Source: CAZNLL01 sp964573885
Lineage (GTDB): Bacteria > Desulfobacterota > DSM-4660 > Desulfatiglandales > Desulfatiglandaceae
Direction: 5' to 3'
Assembly (NCBI GenBank): GCA_964573885.1
Contig: CAZNLL010000120.1
Coordinates: 1-11,942, forward strand
DNA length: 11,942 bases
The translations under genes and the position numbers were made by a program. Positions 1-6,473 of this stretch are shown piece by piece; the stretch's first letter is position 1, and every line of letters starts with the position of its first letter. Below the pieces are notes generated by a model. It ran no database searches. It worked only from the letters and a program-made list of their open reading frames with translations, and was not told the DNA's origin.

Positions 1-1309
1 TGGTGGGTGAGGCCTTGGTAATGGGGGCGAACCGGAGACCCTGAATATTGGACAGCATATCCTCCCCCACCTCCTGGATCAGACTCTCCCTGGTGTGGGC
101 GAAACGGGAGAGATCCCGACCAAAAAAGGGCATGAAATGTTCCCTCAGGGCTGTAAAGGAAAAGGCGTCCAGGATTTCCACATCCTTTCTAAACCCGAGA
201 AAGTGAAGCATATCAGAAAATTCCGTCCCAAATCCCGACCACTGAGCAACATGTTTCAAATGGCCGAAGTGTATAGAAAACTCGGTATGGCTCTTCAGTA
301 CCGCCGCGGTGGGGTAGATATTCATATCTCCGTATTCCACCACAACAGCGGCACCCCCGGAGGCCATGATTTCCACGAGTTTATATAAAAGCCTAAAGGC
401 CCCTATATTAATCAAAAACTCCTCAAAGGCGTCTTCAAAATTAAGCCCGCAGGCCTTACAAAACTCAAAGGTTCCTCTCTGTTCTTCGGGGGGTCTCTCA
501 TGGAAAAAGAAATAGGACTTCTTCAGCTTCTCCACCCTGAGATCTGCGATCATCTCGTTTAAAATCACAAGATCGAATTGGGAGCCGTCAAAATCAAAGG
601 CCTCAATGTCTCCTTCCGTAAAGGAGGTAACGTCCTCATGGGCTTGGGTCCTTTCTCTCTGGGCTTGGAGCAGGACCGGTGAAAGATCAAAAAAGGTATA
701 ATGGAGGGTGCCGTATATGTCAGGATAGTTTTCCTTAACATAGGAAAGGAAGTCAGCCCCGAAACAGCCTGTGCCCCCGCCCACCTCCAAGATCCTTGCA
801 CCAGGTTTCAAGATCCCTTTGTGGTGACACACACAGGCAAACCTTTGACCGTAACTCAGGTCTCCGAGGGCGGGATGGGAGAAACGATACATATGGGAGA
901 GGGTGATCTCTTGATCCTCAAATTGTTCCTTCGGGTCGGAGATTATCTTACGATGATAATGGGAGAGATCGTGTTCATGCCCGGTCACCCAGCGTGACGA
1001 CCAATACTCACGAAAGAGGGGAAAAAGCAGGGGTTGACTGCCCTTGTTTTCTTCCTTATCCGGACCATCTCTCGAAAGAATATTTTGATCCGCCCACATG
1101 TGAATCCTCTCATTGTCCGTCGGGTTGGGGAGATGCCCTTCTTCGTCTATAGAACCCTTTTGAAAAATAAAGGAGAGAAGTCGAAGATCGTCGGGATCAG
1201 CCAATTGAAGCTTGCAGGATCTTTTGCCGTTGAGGTTAAGGATCAGCGGCGGAGTTCCTTCATAACAAAAAACGCCATGGTTTATTCTGACCGCGGAAAA
1301 ATCTCTCAC
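1..1309 (-). CDS. MidA-like class I SAM-dependent methyltransferase, 3' end off the left edge
   Basis: Open frame of 436 codons that continues past base 1. I chose the GTG at 1309-1307 because it lies one base after the stop of the PqqD-like gene and has a GGGGG Shine-Dalgarno about 5 bases upstream. The first 140 residues are a family-specific N-terminal region that I do not recognise. From about residue 170 a Rossmann methyltransferase begins: motif I EVGGGTG (175-181), an acidic loop FDLSP (207-211), then NEMIADL (251-257), and VEYGD (324-328). The NE...DL and Y-G-D elements match the layout of the MidA/NDUFAF7 family, which methylates an arginine of a complex I subunit in mitochondria. 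The substrate here is unknown. It is probably co-translated with the PqqD-like protein. A methyltransferase call is safe; the MidA-like placement is an inference. Confidence 0.8.
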   Translation of the reverse strand, partial: MRDFSAVRINHGVFCYEGTPPLILNLNGKRSCKLQLADPDDLRLLSFIFQKGSIDEEGHLPNPTDNERIHMWADQNILSRDGPDKEENKGSQPLLFPLFREYWSSRWVTGHEHDLSHYHRKIISDPKEQFEDQEITLSHMYRFSHPALGDLSYGQRFACVCHHKGILKPGARILEVGGGTGCFGADFLSYVKENYPDIYGTLHYTFFDLSPVLLQAQRERTQAHEDVTSFTEGDIEAFDFDGSQFDLVILNEMIADLRVEKLKKSYFFFHERPPEEQRGTFEFCKACGLNFEDAFEEFLINIGAFRLLYKLVEIMASGGAAVVVEYGDMNIYPTAAVLKSHTEFSIHFGHLKHVAQWSGFGTEFSDMLHFLGFRKDVEILDAFSFTALREHFMPFFGRDLSRFAHTRESLIQEVGEDMLSNIQGLRFAPITKASPT

Positions 1310-1310
1310 T

Positions 1311-1622
1311 CTATCCCCCGGAAATGTCCACCCTTTCGACAACGGCTTTGGCTTCCATATCCGATATAAAATCCTCCACATCCATGAGGAGTTGTTCTGG
1401 ATCAACATCGTATAACTCAAGCAACTCTGAGGCTATCTCTCCCAGCGACTTATGGCCGTCAAGCCTTTTCCAGATGTCTCTCCCCACTTCATTCAATGTA
1501 TAGAAAACAGCCTGGTCCCCGGGCTTCATATCGCCTGTGGGGACAATAAAAAATGTGCCTTCCAGTTCCCTGAAGGCACAACGAAAGGATTTTTTGTAAA
1601 CACAGGAAAAAAGAGGCTTCAT
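1311..1622 (-). CDS. PqqD-like protein (RRE-type winged-helix peptide binder)
   Basis: A 103-residue protein with the PqqD signature: an N-terminal beta region (ELEGTFFIVP), then YTLNEVGRDIW (about 61-71), LDGHKSLGEIASELLELYDV (about 74-93) and a closing helix DVEDFISDMEAKAVVE. PqqD and the related RiPP recognition elements bind leader peptides and present them to a radical SAM or other modifying enzyme, but many stand-alone PqqD-like proteins have no known peptide. This one is about 10 residues longer than typical PqqD, with extra residues around PTGDMKPGDQ. Its stop is one base from the start of the methyltransferase, so the two are almost certainly co-translated. No radical SAM gene is visible; it could lie left of the window. 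Family membership is well supported; a peptide-modification role is inference. Confidence 0.8.
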   Translation of the reverse strand: MKPLFSCVYKKSFRCAFRELEGTFFIVPTGDMKPGDQAVFYTLNEVGRDIWKRLDGHKSLGEIASELLELYDVDPEQLLMDVEDFISDMEAKAVVERVDISGG

Positions 1623-1692
1623 GGCCCTTTATTTCCCCTGGGGAAGGAGTTGTGCATATGTAATAATCCTGCGCTCTTGCTTTCACCTTGGT

Positions 1693-1929
1693 CTAGAGGT
1701 TCAACAGGGCGTCGATCCGCTCCCTGTCGAACCCGATCACCACCTCCTCGCCCACCACCAGGGCAGGTGCCGAGCGAACACCCAATTGGAACATCTCCTC
1801 CCGCGCCTCTTCGTCTATCATGACATCTTTCTTAATAAATGGTACTCCTTTGCTGGTCAAATACTCCGCCATTGCCGAGCAAGGGCCGCAGAAGGGTTGC
1901 GTATAAACGGTGATTCTAAGGTCTCCCAT
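1693..1929 (-). CDS. Glutaredoxin/NrdH-like thioredoxin-fold protein, CGPC active site
   Basis: A 78-residue cytoplasmic protein with the minimal glutaredoxin fold. Strand 1 is RITVYTQ, the active site is C14-G-P-C17, and the cis-proline of the family is in SAP (Pro55), followed by ALVVGEEVVIGF. CGPC is the thioredoxin-type dithiol rather than the CPYC of classical glutaredoxins, and there is no obvious glutathione-binding set, so thioredoxin-reductase-linked electron delivery (as in NrdH) is plausible. GAGGAC lies 5 bases before the ATG. It starts 35 bases after the selenoprotein gene in the same direction, so it is a natural candidate reductant for that protein's Sec-x-x-Cys site. That partnership is an inference from position. 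Confidence 0.85.
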   Translation of the reverse strand: MGDLRITVYTQPFCGPCSAMAEYLTSKGVPFIKKDVMIDEEAREEMFQLGVRSAPALVVGEEVVIGFDRERIDALLNL

Positions 1930-1964
1930 GTAATGTCCTCATTTCGGTGTTGAGAGGTTACTCA

Positions 1965-2858
1965 TCAGCTGGTGCCTTGTCCCGCCTTTTGTTCACGGGC
2001 CTTCTTGAGCAGTTCCTGCCGCCTGGCCTCCGCCTCATCGGAAAGAAAAGGCTGCTCATCGGTCATGAATTTTTCCATCCATTCCTGGTTGCCAGACCAT
2101 AGATAAGGCAGATCCAAAATGATCCCCGGCTTGTCCGCCTCTTGGAGCAGCTTGAGGCCGGCCCGAAGGACCTCGCGCTGGTTTTCGGGGTCCCGGGGCC
2201 GGCCCACGGGATTACCCAGAGGGTAGTTGAGAAAGACCTGCCTGGGGGTGCCGGCCCTGGCACAGATGTCCCGGGCATTGGTATAGGTGACGGTGGGGAT
2301 ACCTCCTGCTTCCAGCACGCGGCTGATCAGACTCACGGTCTGATGACAGATGGGTCAGACCGGCGTCATCAACGCGACATCCACACCGTCTTCCCGACAT
2401 TGGCGCAGGATTTCCGGTCCGTCCGCGTCAACCGGCTTGCGGTGGCTGTAATTGGGCAGTGTCCGATAGTAGTTCTTGCTCAGGCTTCCGAACAGGCCTT
2501 CTTTAAAAAATTCCTGCATCCGTGTCATGGGGAAATAGGCATTGAGATCCTCCATGTCCGTCTGGTAGCGGTCATGATCTTGACTGGTGCACAGAATGCG
2601 GTCTTTCGGCCAGTCGTTGGGAACCGTCCGGACCTCCGGTTCTTTGGTACCGATGAACCCCGGTTCCTCCAGAGGCCGCCCCTCCTCATCCAAAAGGATG
2701 AAGGAGCTCGTGGTCACCAAGGTGACCCGGCACTCCGAAAGGGGCTTCCTTAAAGGGGTGAAAGGAATCTCTTCGTTATAGGCGTAGTTGTACGTCTTCT
2801 CATAGCCCTGATTCCGGTAGTATTCGTGGGTCTTATCGATATACCGCACATAGTCCAT
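1965..2858 (-). CDS. GrdB-like selenoprotein (glycine/betaine/sarcosine/D-proline reductase selenoprotein B family) with in-frame UGA = Sec168
   Basis: One 297-residue protein interrupted by TGA at 2357-2355. Codons on both sides are in the same frame and read ALMTPV-U-PICHQTVSLISR, giving a Sec168-Pro-Ile-Cys171 redox motif followed by HQT. Members of the selenoprotein B family have Sec or Cys at this point, often as P-V-(U/C)-P-x-C-H-Q. The segment after the UGA continues the domain (EAGGIPTVTYTNARDI, then FLNYPLGNPVGRP), which non-coding read-through would not do. A SECIS-like hairpin follows the UGA. The start at 2858 has AGGAGG 9 bases upstream. GrdB itself cleaves the C-N bond of glycine or betaine in Stickland reductases and is longer (about 430-440 residues); this is a short relative, and no GrdA, GrdC or GrdD lies nearby, so the substrate is unknown. 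A gene caller that treats TGA as stop would wrongly report two genes (2355-2858 and 1965-2336). Confidence 0.9.
2326..2357 (-). promoter_or_regulatory. UGA(Sec) codon plus bacterial SECIS-like hairpin
   Basis: On the minus-strand mRNA, UGA (2357-2355) is followed by ten bases and then a perfect 7-bp stem, AUCAGAC (2344-2338) with GUCUGAU (2332-2326), closing a five-base loop CGUGA (2337-2333). The loop begins 18 bases after the UGA and has G as its second base. Both features fit the known bacterial SECIS pattern: a short stem-loop just downstream, with a G in the first two loop positions, read by SelB. The hairpin lies inside the coding sequence, as is usual in bacteria. Confidence 0.75.
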
Positions 2859-2924
2859 TACAAATCTCCTCCTGCACCGGATTTATGTTATGTAAAGGCA
2901 GTATGGGAAAAACGGCCCTGGGTG

Positions 2925-3152
2925 TCAAGGCGCATGTAGGCGGACGTGGTTGCCGCCGCCAGAATAAAGGCAGGGCATGCCCTTCCCTTTGCCGACTGTT
3001 TTGCCGTCGCCACAGCACGCAAGAATAACGCCGTTATTCTCACAGGTGATCCGGAGTTCAAAAAAGTTGAACCCCTTGTCGAAATAGAATGGATCGACAA
3101 ATAAGGGCGTCGATTCAAACAAGAAACTGGCGGTCAGGCCGCCCCGTCTCAC
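2925..3152 (-). CDS. Small Cys-containing hypothetical protein (75 aa)
   Basis: I do not recognise this family. The frame reads from a GTG at 3152-3150, 14 bases after the nitroreductase stop, to a TGA at 2927-2925. The middle looks like a real, well-ordered protein: FFELRITCENNGVILACC, then GDGKTVGKGKGMPCLYSGGG and NHVRLHAP. It has four cysteines (C in TCEN, the CC pair, MPCLY), a Gly/Lys-rich turn region and no membrane segment or signal peptide. Third codon positions are G/C-rich like the neighbouring genes, and the alternative frames here look like low-complexity shadows. The GTG has no good Shine-Dalgarno, so the true start is uncertain and the ORF may be a remnant of a longer gene. Reading through the TGA would add only 14 residues before TAA. 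Confidence 0.5.
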   Translation of the reverse strand: MRRGGLTASFLFESTPLFVDPFYFDKGFNFFELRITCENNGVILACCGDGKTVGKGKGMPCLYSGGGNHVRLHAP

Positions 3153-3166
3153 ATGGGATAAAAAGA

Positions 3167-3886
3167 TCAGACCCCGTAACCCACGGGCATGATCAGGAGA
3201 GGCTCATCCCTTTTGGAAATGTCCAGTACACTGATGACTTTGGTATCATCAAAGGCCCCCACGATACCCGCCTTCAAGCCCAGGGCCTCCGCCTGAAGGA
3301 AGATGTTTTGTCCCACATGGCCTGTCTCAATCATGGCGTACCTGACCCCTCTTTCTCCGTATTTGGAGCAAATGCGGGCGTATTCAGCGGTGATTACAAG
3401 GTTGAGAGGGGCCTCCGCCATCCACATCTGGTGGAGGGAGGCCTGCGCGAGGGACGCCCTTTTATCACCCGTGTTCACCCCTTCAATGCGGTGCTCTGAA
3501 GAAACATAGTGGTACACTCCCGCCTCCAGCCCTTCTACGCCCCTCTCCCCTACCACGGCATACACATCCAGGGGATACAGGGCACCGGCCGATGGGGCCG
3601 CCCTCTTGAAACCGCCGTCCTGGGTTACCCCCTGGGCCGCATACAACAGTTGAGAAAGGGCTTCCTTTTTAAGAGATTTCGCCCTATAAGAACGGACCGT
3701 TCTGCGACGCTTGATCGCCTCTTCCACAGAGAGCCCGCTTTCATGGTCGGGTCTGGGGAGCTTCATGGGGATCTCCTTTCTTCTGAAAGGCGCTGAAAAG
3801 GCCCTTAAGGGTTTCAGGCACTGGACCCCAAACATTCCCGTGAGAAGGATCCATTCAAGAAACCGCCGCCTGGGGATACTGTCCAT
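3167..3886 (-). CDS. SagB/ThcOx-type nitroreductase-fold dehydrogenase with Tat signal
   Basis: A 239-residue flavoprotein. I start it at the ATG at 3886-3884 because GGGAGG lies 7 bases upstream; a TTG nine codons earlier is open but has no better site. The N-terminus has a Tat-like motif RRRFLEW (6-12) and a hydrophobic stretch ILLTGMFGVQC, so export or membrane attachment is likely. The FMN-binding nitroreductase domain follows: RRRTVRSY (60-67), APSAGALYPLDVY (97-109), ETGHVGQN (187-194), GAFDD (210-214) and a closing PVGYG. The SAGALYP motif is typical of the SagB/ThcOx group, whose best-known members oxidise thiazolines and oxazolines in RiPPs; stand-alone exported versions are common and their substrate is unknown. 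It is the first gene of the minus-strand block. No cyclodehydratase or precursor peptide is seen beside it. Confidence 0.85.
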   Translation of the reverse strand: MDSIPRRRFLEWILLTGMFGVQCLKPLRAFSAPFRRKEIPMKLPRPDHESGLSVEEAIKRRRTVRSYRAKSLKKEALSQLLYAAQGVTQDGGFKRAAPSAGALYPLDVYAVVGERGVEGLEAGVYHYVSSEHRIEGVNTGDKRASLAQASLHQMWMAEAPLNLVITAEYARICSKYGERGVRYAMIETGHVGQNIFLQAEALGLKAGIVGAFDDTKVISVLDISKRDEPLLIMPVGYGV

Positions 3887-4147
3887 AGGGTTGCCTCCCT
3901 GCCATTGTCTCAAATGGAACCCTCTGGATCAACCCAATTCCACGGTATAAGGGGCCCTGGTTTTTGCCCATTAAGGGCTTGTGCATGGTGACAAGACATG
4001 TAAAATATCTTCTAGTACCGGACGCCAAGGATCTCGACACAGGCCCTTGGTGCAAGGGATGTCCGGCCCGTGATCGTCACGGTCGCCGGGTCTTAAGGGC
4101 TTCTCCAAGGATTAACTGAATCAATACGGTGAGGAAAGGAGATGAAT
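3887..4147. other. Divergent intergenic region with two perfect short hairpins
   Basis: This 261-base stretch separates the nitroreductase start from the plus-strand CMD gene and must hold both promoters. Two perfect hairpins stand close together: CCCTTG-GTG-CAAGGG (4044-4058) and CCGTGA-TCG-TCACGG (4068-4082). The second may be extended by GGC (4065-4067) with GCC (4085-4087). On the plus strand TTGTGC (3978-3983) and TAAAAT (4000-4005), 16 bases apart, form a weak promoter candidate upstream of both hairpins, which would place them in the CMD leader. I found no convincing minus-strand promoter. The hairpins could be operator palindromes or leader RNA structure. Confidence 0.4.
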
Positions 4148-4492
4148 ATGGCGGAGACTCAAAAAGAACTCAATGACAATCGGATGAAACTCCTGGGCCG
4201 GTTCGGCGAATTGCTTCCCGAGGTGCTCAAACAGGTGGGGTCCCAGGCCAATGAGGCTTACAAAGACGGTGCCCTCGATTCCAAGGTGAAACGACTCATG
4301 GCACTGGCACTGGCCCTGGGGGCGGGATGCCGTAACTGCGTTTTGGGACAAACCATGTACGCCCTTGAAAAAGGGGCCACCAAGGAGGAAATTCTGGAGA
4401 CCATTGCCGTGGTTACCAGCATGAGAGGGACAACCGGGGCGGCCGAGTCCTTGCGGGTGATCCAGCTCCTGGATGAACTCGGAAAGCTCTAG
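4148..4492 (+). CDS. Carboxymuconolactone decarboxylase / AhpD-like CxxC protein
   Basis: The only plus-strand gene, 114 residues, all-alpha. The frame has ATGs at 4142 and 4148. AGGAAAGGAG directly abuts the first but is six bases from the second, so I start at 4148 (MAETQ). The AhpD-like core is MALALALGAGCRNCVLGQ (51-68), then ALEKGATKEEILETIAV, with the redox pair Cys61-Cys64. In AhpD the pattern is CxxCxxxH; here the His position is Gln68. That loses the usual proton relay but seems to be tolerated in several subfamilies. AhpD relatives reduce peroxiredoxins; other CMD proteins act on lactones or thiols, and the name alone does not give a substrate. It diverges from the nitroreductase/selenoprotein block and converges on wtpC. 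Confidence 0.85.
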   Translation: MAETQKELNDNRMKLLGRFGELLPEVLKQVGSQANEAYKDGALDSKVKRLMALALALGAGCRNCVLGQTMYALEKGATKEEILETIAVVTSMRGTTGAAESLRVIQLLDELGKL

Positions 4493-4501
4493 GGGGTACC
4501 G

Positions 4502-4578
4502 GACCCGATTCCGGCGTCCACGGACCCAAAAGTAAGGGGGTTTAGGGATTCCGGATCGGGTCATAGATGAATTTTTTT
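4502..4578 (+). terminator. Probable terminator after the CMD gene
   Basis: GACCCGATTCCGG (4502-4514) pairs with CCGGATCGGGTC (4551-4562) to give a 12-bp stem with one bulged T. A run of seven T follows at 4572-4578. The T-run begins nine bases after the stem and the loop is 36 bases, so this is not an ideal intrinsic terminator. It sits 9 bases past the CMD stop and before the convergent end of wtpC, which is where one is needed. Facing minus-strand transcription the stem has no T-run. Confidence 0.45.
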
Positions 4579-4608
4579 GAAATATCGTCTTATCCAAGAG
4601 GGGACGGC

Positions 4609-5646
4609 CTAGAGTACACGTATGGCAGGGGGGGGCAGGTGGATCCAGACTTTCTTTCTTTTTTGAAGGCCCATGTCAAAGAGCTTGCCCCGTTCTACCA
4701 TGGCCTTAAAAATCACCTTCCCCGTCTTGACGGATATCTCGTAGCCGTTCCCCCGGTCCGCTGCACCCATGATCCTTCCAGGAAAAATATTGGCCCTGTC
4801 ATAGGAAATTTCCTCCCGCCTGAGCCCGATATCTTCCCCCCGGATGGCCACATGGCCCTTTCCGGGCTCTGGAGCGGTCTCCAGATCCAATCTCAGGTCG
4901 TGGACCACCGCCCTCCCCCCCTCAAAGACCGCGGGGAAAACATTCTTCACCCCCACAAACCGGGCCGCAAAAGGGGTGGCCGGTCGTGCAAAGACTTCTT
5001 CCACAGGCCCCACCTGTTCCAGCCGTCCCTCATTCAAAATAGCGGTCCTCTCTCCTAAAAACAGGGCCTCTGCAAAATCGTGGGTCACCATAAGGCAAGT
5101 GATTTCCAGCTCCTCATGGAGGCCTTTCACCACCTCCCGGACCTCCTCCCGGAAATTGGGATCCAGGGCCGAAAGGGGCTCATCAAGGAGCAGGACGGAA
5201 GGATTGACGGCCAGGGACCGAACCAAGGCCACACGCTGTTTTTCCCCGCCGCTCAGATTCTGGATGGAGCGGTGGGCCAGGGGCTCCACCCCAGTTTGTG
5301 CCATGAGATCTTGGACCCGCTTGCGGGAGCGGTCCGGATCCTGCCTGTGATAGCGCAGGCCGTAGGTAATGTTTTCCATCACCGAGAGGTGTGGGAACAG
5401 GGCGTAGTCCTGGTAAACGATGCCGATCCCCCGGTCTTCCGGGGAAAGCCGTGTAACATCCCTGCCCTCCAAAATGATCCGCCCCTTGCTCACAGGGGCC
5501 AGGCCGCTGATGGCCTCCAGGATCAAGGTCTTGCCCGCGCCCGTGGGGCCGAGAAGGGTGAAAAACTCCCCCTTTTCCACGGTAAGGTCAACATCCTGGA
5601 CTGAGAAACCGGGCACCTCTATGCGCAGACCCTTGAGCTCGATCAT
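4609..5646 (-). CDS. wtpC: Tungstate/molybdate ABC transporter ATP-binding protein
   Basis: A 345-residue ABC ATPase that powers oxyanion import. Starting at the ATG at 5646 the motifs are Walker A GPTGAGKT (33-40), Q-loop Gln79, signature LSGGE (131-135), Walker B VLLLDE (151-156), SALD (159-162) and switch His189 in MVTHD. A C-terminal TOBE-like region begins near FVGVKNVFPAVFEGG and includes HVAIRGEDIGL; in ModC/WtpC-type proteins this part can bind the oxyanion and trans-inhibit. The frame stays open 24 codons further upstream, inside wtpB. I chose the internal ATG because it overlaps the wtpB stop as ATGA, a normal translational coupling. The wtp name rests on the adjacent WtpA protein; from the ATPase alone it could equally be called modC. 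Confidence 0.9.
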   Translation of the reverse strand: MIELKGLRIEVPGFSVQDVDLTVEKGEFFTLLGPTGAGKTLILEAISGLAPVSKGRIILEGRDVTRLSPEDRGIGIVYQDYALFPHLSVMENITYGLRYHRQDPDRSRKRVQDLMAQTGVEPLAHRSIQNLSGGEKQRVALVRSLAVNPSVLLLDEPLSALDPNFREEVREVVKGLHEELEITCLMVTHDFAEALFLGERTAILNEGRLEQVGPVEEVFARPATPFAARFVGVKNVFPAVFEGGRAVVHDLRLDLETAPEPGKGHVAIRGEDIGLRREEISYDRANIFPGRIMGAADRGNGYEISVKTGKVIFKAMVERGKLFDMGLQKRKKVWIHLPPPAIRVL

Positions 5647-6437
5647 GCCTTGGCCCTCCCCGGGAGAGAAATGATCCTCAAGAGAAGAAACAGGAGGAGG
5701 GAGACCACAATGAGCCACACGGCCACAGGCTGAGAATAATCCAGGCCGTAAGCGGTAAATCGTTCATAGATAAGGACCGGGGCTGTCATGGGGTGGTAGG
5801 CCACAATCACCACGGCCCCGAACTCGCTGATGGCCCTGGCCATGCACATAATCATTCCCGCGAGCAGGCTCCTCCAGGCAAGCGGCAGGGTAATGCGCAA
5901 AAAGGTACCGCTCATGGAGGCCCCCAGACTCCTGGAGACCTTTTCCAGGCGGTCGGGGACGGACTCAAAGCCTGTCTTGGCCGAATTGATGTAAAAGGGA
6001 ATGCCCACAAAGGTGAGGACCACCACGATCCCTGTCACGCTGCCCATGATCCGGATCCCCAGGTCCTGCATGACCTGGCCGAGCCAATGCCCCCTGCCGG
6101 CCAGGCTCAGGATGGCAATGCCCACCACAGGATGGGGAATCATGATAGGGAGGTCCACCACGCTCTCAACAAACCGCTTCCCCAAGAAGTTCTTCCGGGC
6201 GATAAGGTAGGCGAAGGGGGTCCCAACCACAAAGGAGATAAGCGCCGCCAGCCCCGAGGCATAAAGGCTTAGCCAGATGGCCCGGCGGACATTGCCCTGG
6301 TTCAGCGTTTGCCAAAGCCCCTCGAAGGACGGCTGGGCCATCATCTCCAGCAGGGGAAGAAGAATAAAGGCGAGAATAACAGAGCCTGAGAAGACGGTCA
6401 GCCATCGGAATAAGTCCGGCCTCTTTCCCATGTCCAC
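5643..6437 (-). CDS. wtpB: Tungstate/molybdate ABC transporter permease
   Basis: A 264-residue inner-membrane permease of the ModB/CysT type. Hydrophobic segments are visible near residues 12-33, 53-80, 95-115, 133-152, 190-212 and 237-257, giving six helices. The cytoplasmic EAA-like loop that docks on the ATPase is SLGASMSGTFLRITLPL (about 170-186). I start at GTG 6437 because AAGGTGAT lies six bases upstream; an in-frame ATG two codons later (6431) is the alternative. It lies 36 bases after wtpA and overlaps wtpC by four bases (ATGA). Confidence 0.9.
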   Translation of the reverse strand: MDMGKRPDLFRWLTVFSGSVILAFILLPLLEMMAQPSFEGLWQTLNQGNVRRAIWLSLYASGLAALISFVVGTPFAYLIARKNFLGKRFVESVVDLPIMIPHPVVGIAILSLAGRGHWLGQVMQDLGIRIMGSVTGIVVVLTFVGIPFYINSAKTGFESVPDRLEKVSRSLGASMSGTFLRITLPLAWRSLLAGMIMCMARAISEFGAVVIVAYHPMTAPVLIYERFTAYGLDYSQPVAVWLIVVSLLLFLLLRIISLPGRAKA

Positions 6438-6473
6438 CCGGTCATCACCTTAAAGGCGCATTGAAAGGGGTAA

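Noticed and set aside
1965..2336. Separate gene starting at GTG 2336
   Set aside because: It is the C-terminal half of the selenoprotein; the frame is continuous through the UGA, and this start has no Shine-Dalgarno.
2142..2753. Plus-strand open frame of 203 codons opposite the selenoprotein
   Set aside because: No recognisable domain; the minus strand holds a clear family member spanning the same region.
2925..2927. Second Sec codon at the end of the small ORF
   Set aside because: Read-through adds only 14 residues with no redox partner motif, and I see no SECIS-like hairpin at the right distance.
3167..3886. Complete thiazole/oxazole RiPP cluster around the SagB-type gene
   Set aside because: No YcaO cyclodehydratase, E1-like protein or precursor peptide in the window.
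3855..4055. Minus-strand 66-codon ORF upstream of the nitroreductase
   Set aside because: Low protein character and overlap with the nitroreductase start in another frame; probably chance.
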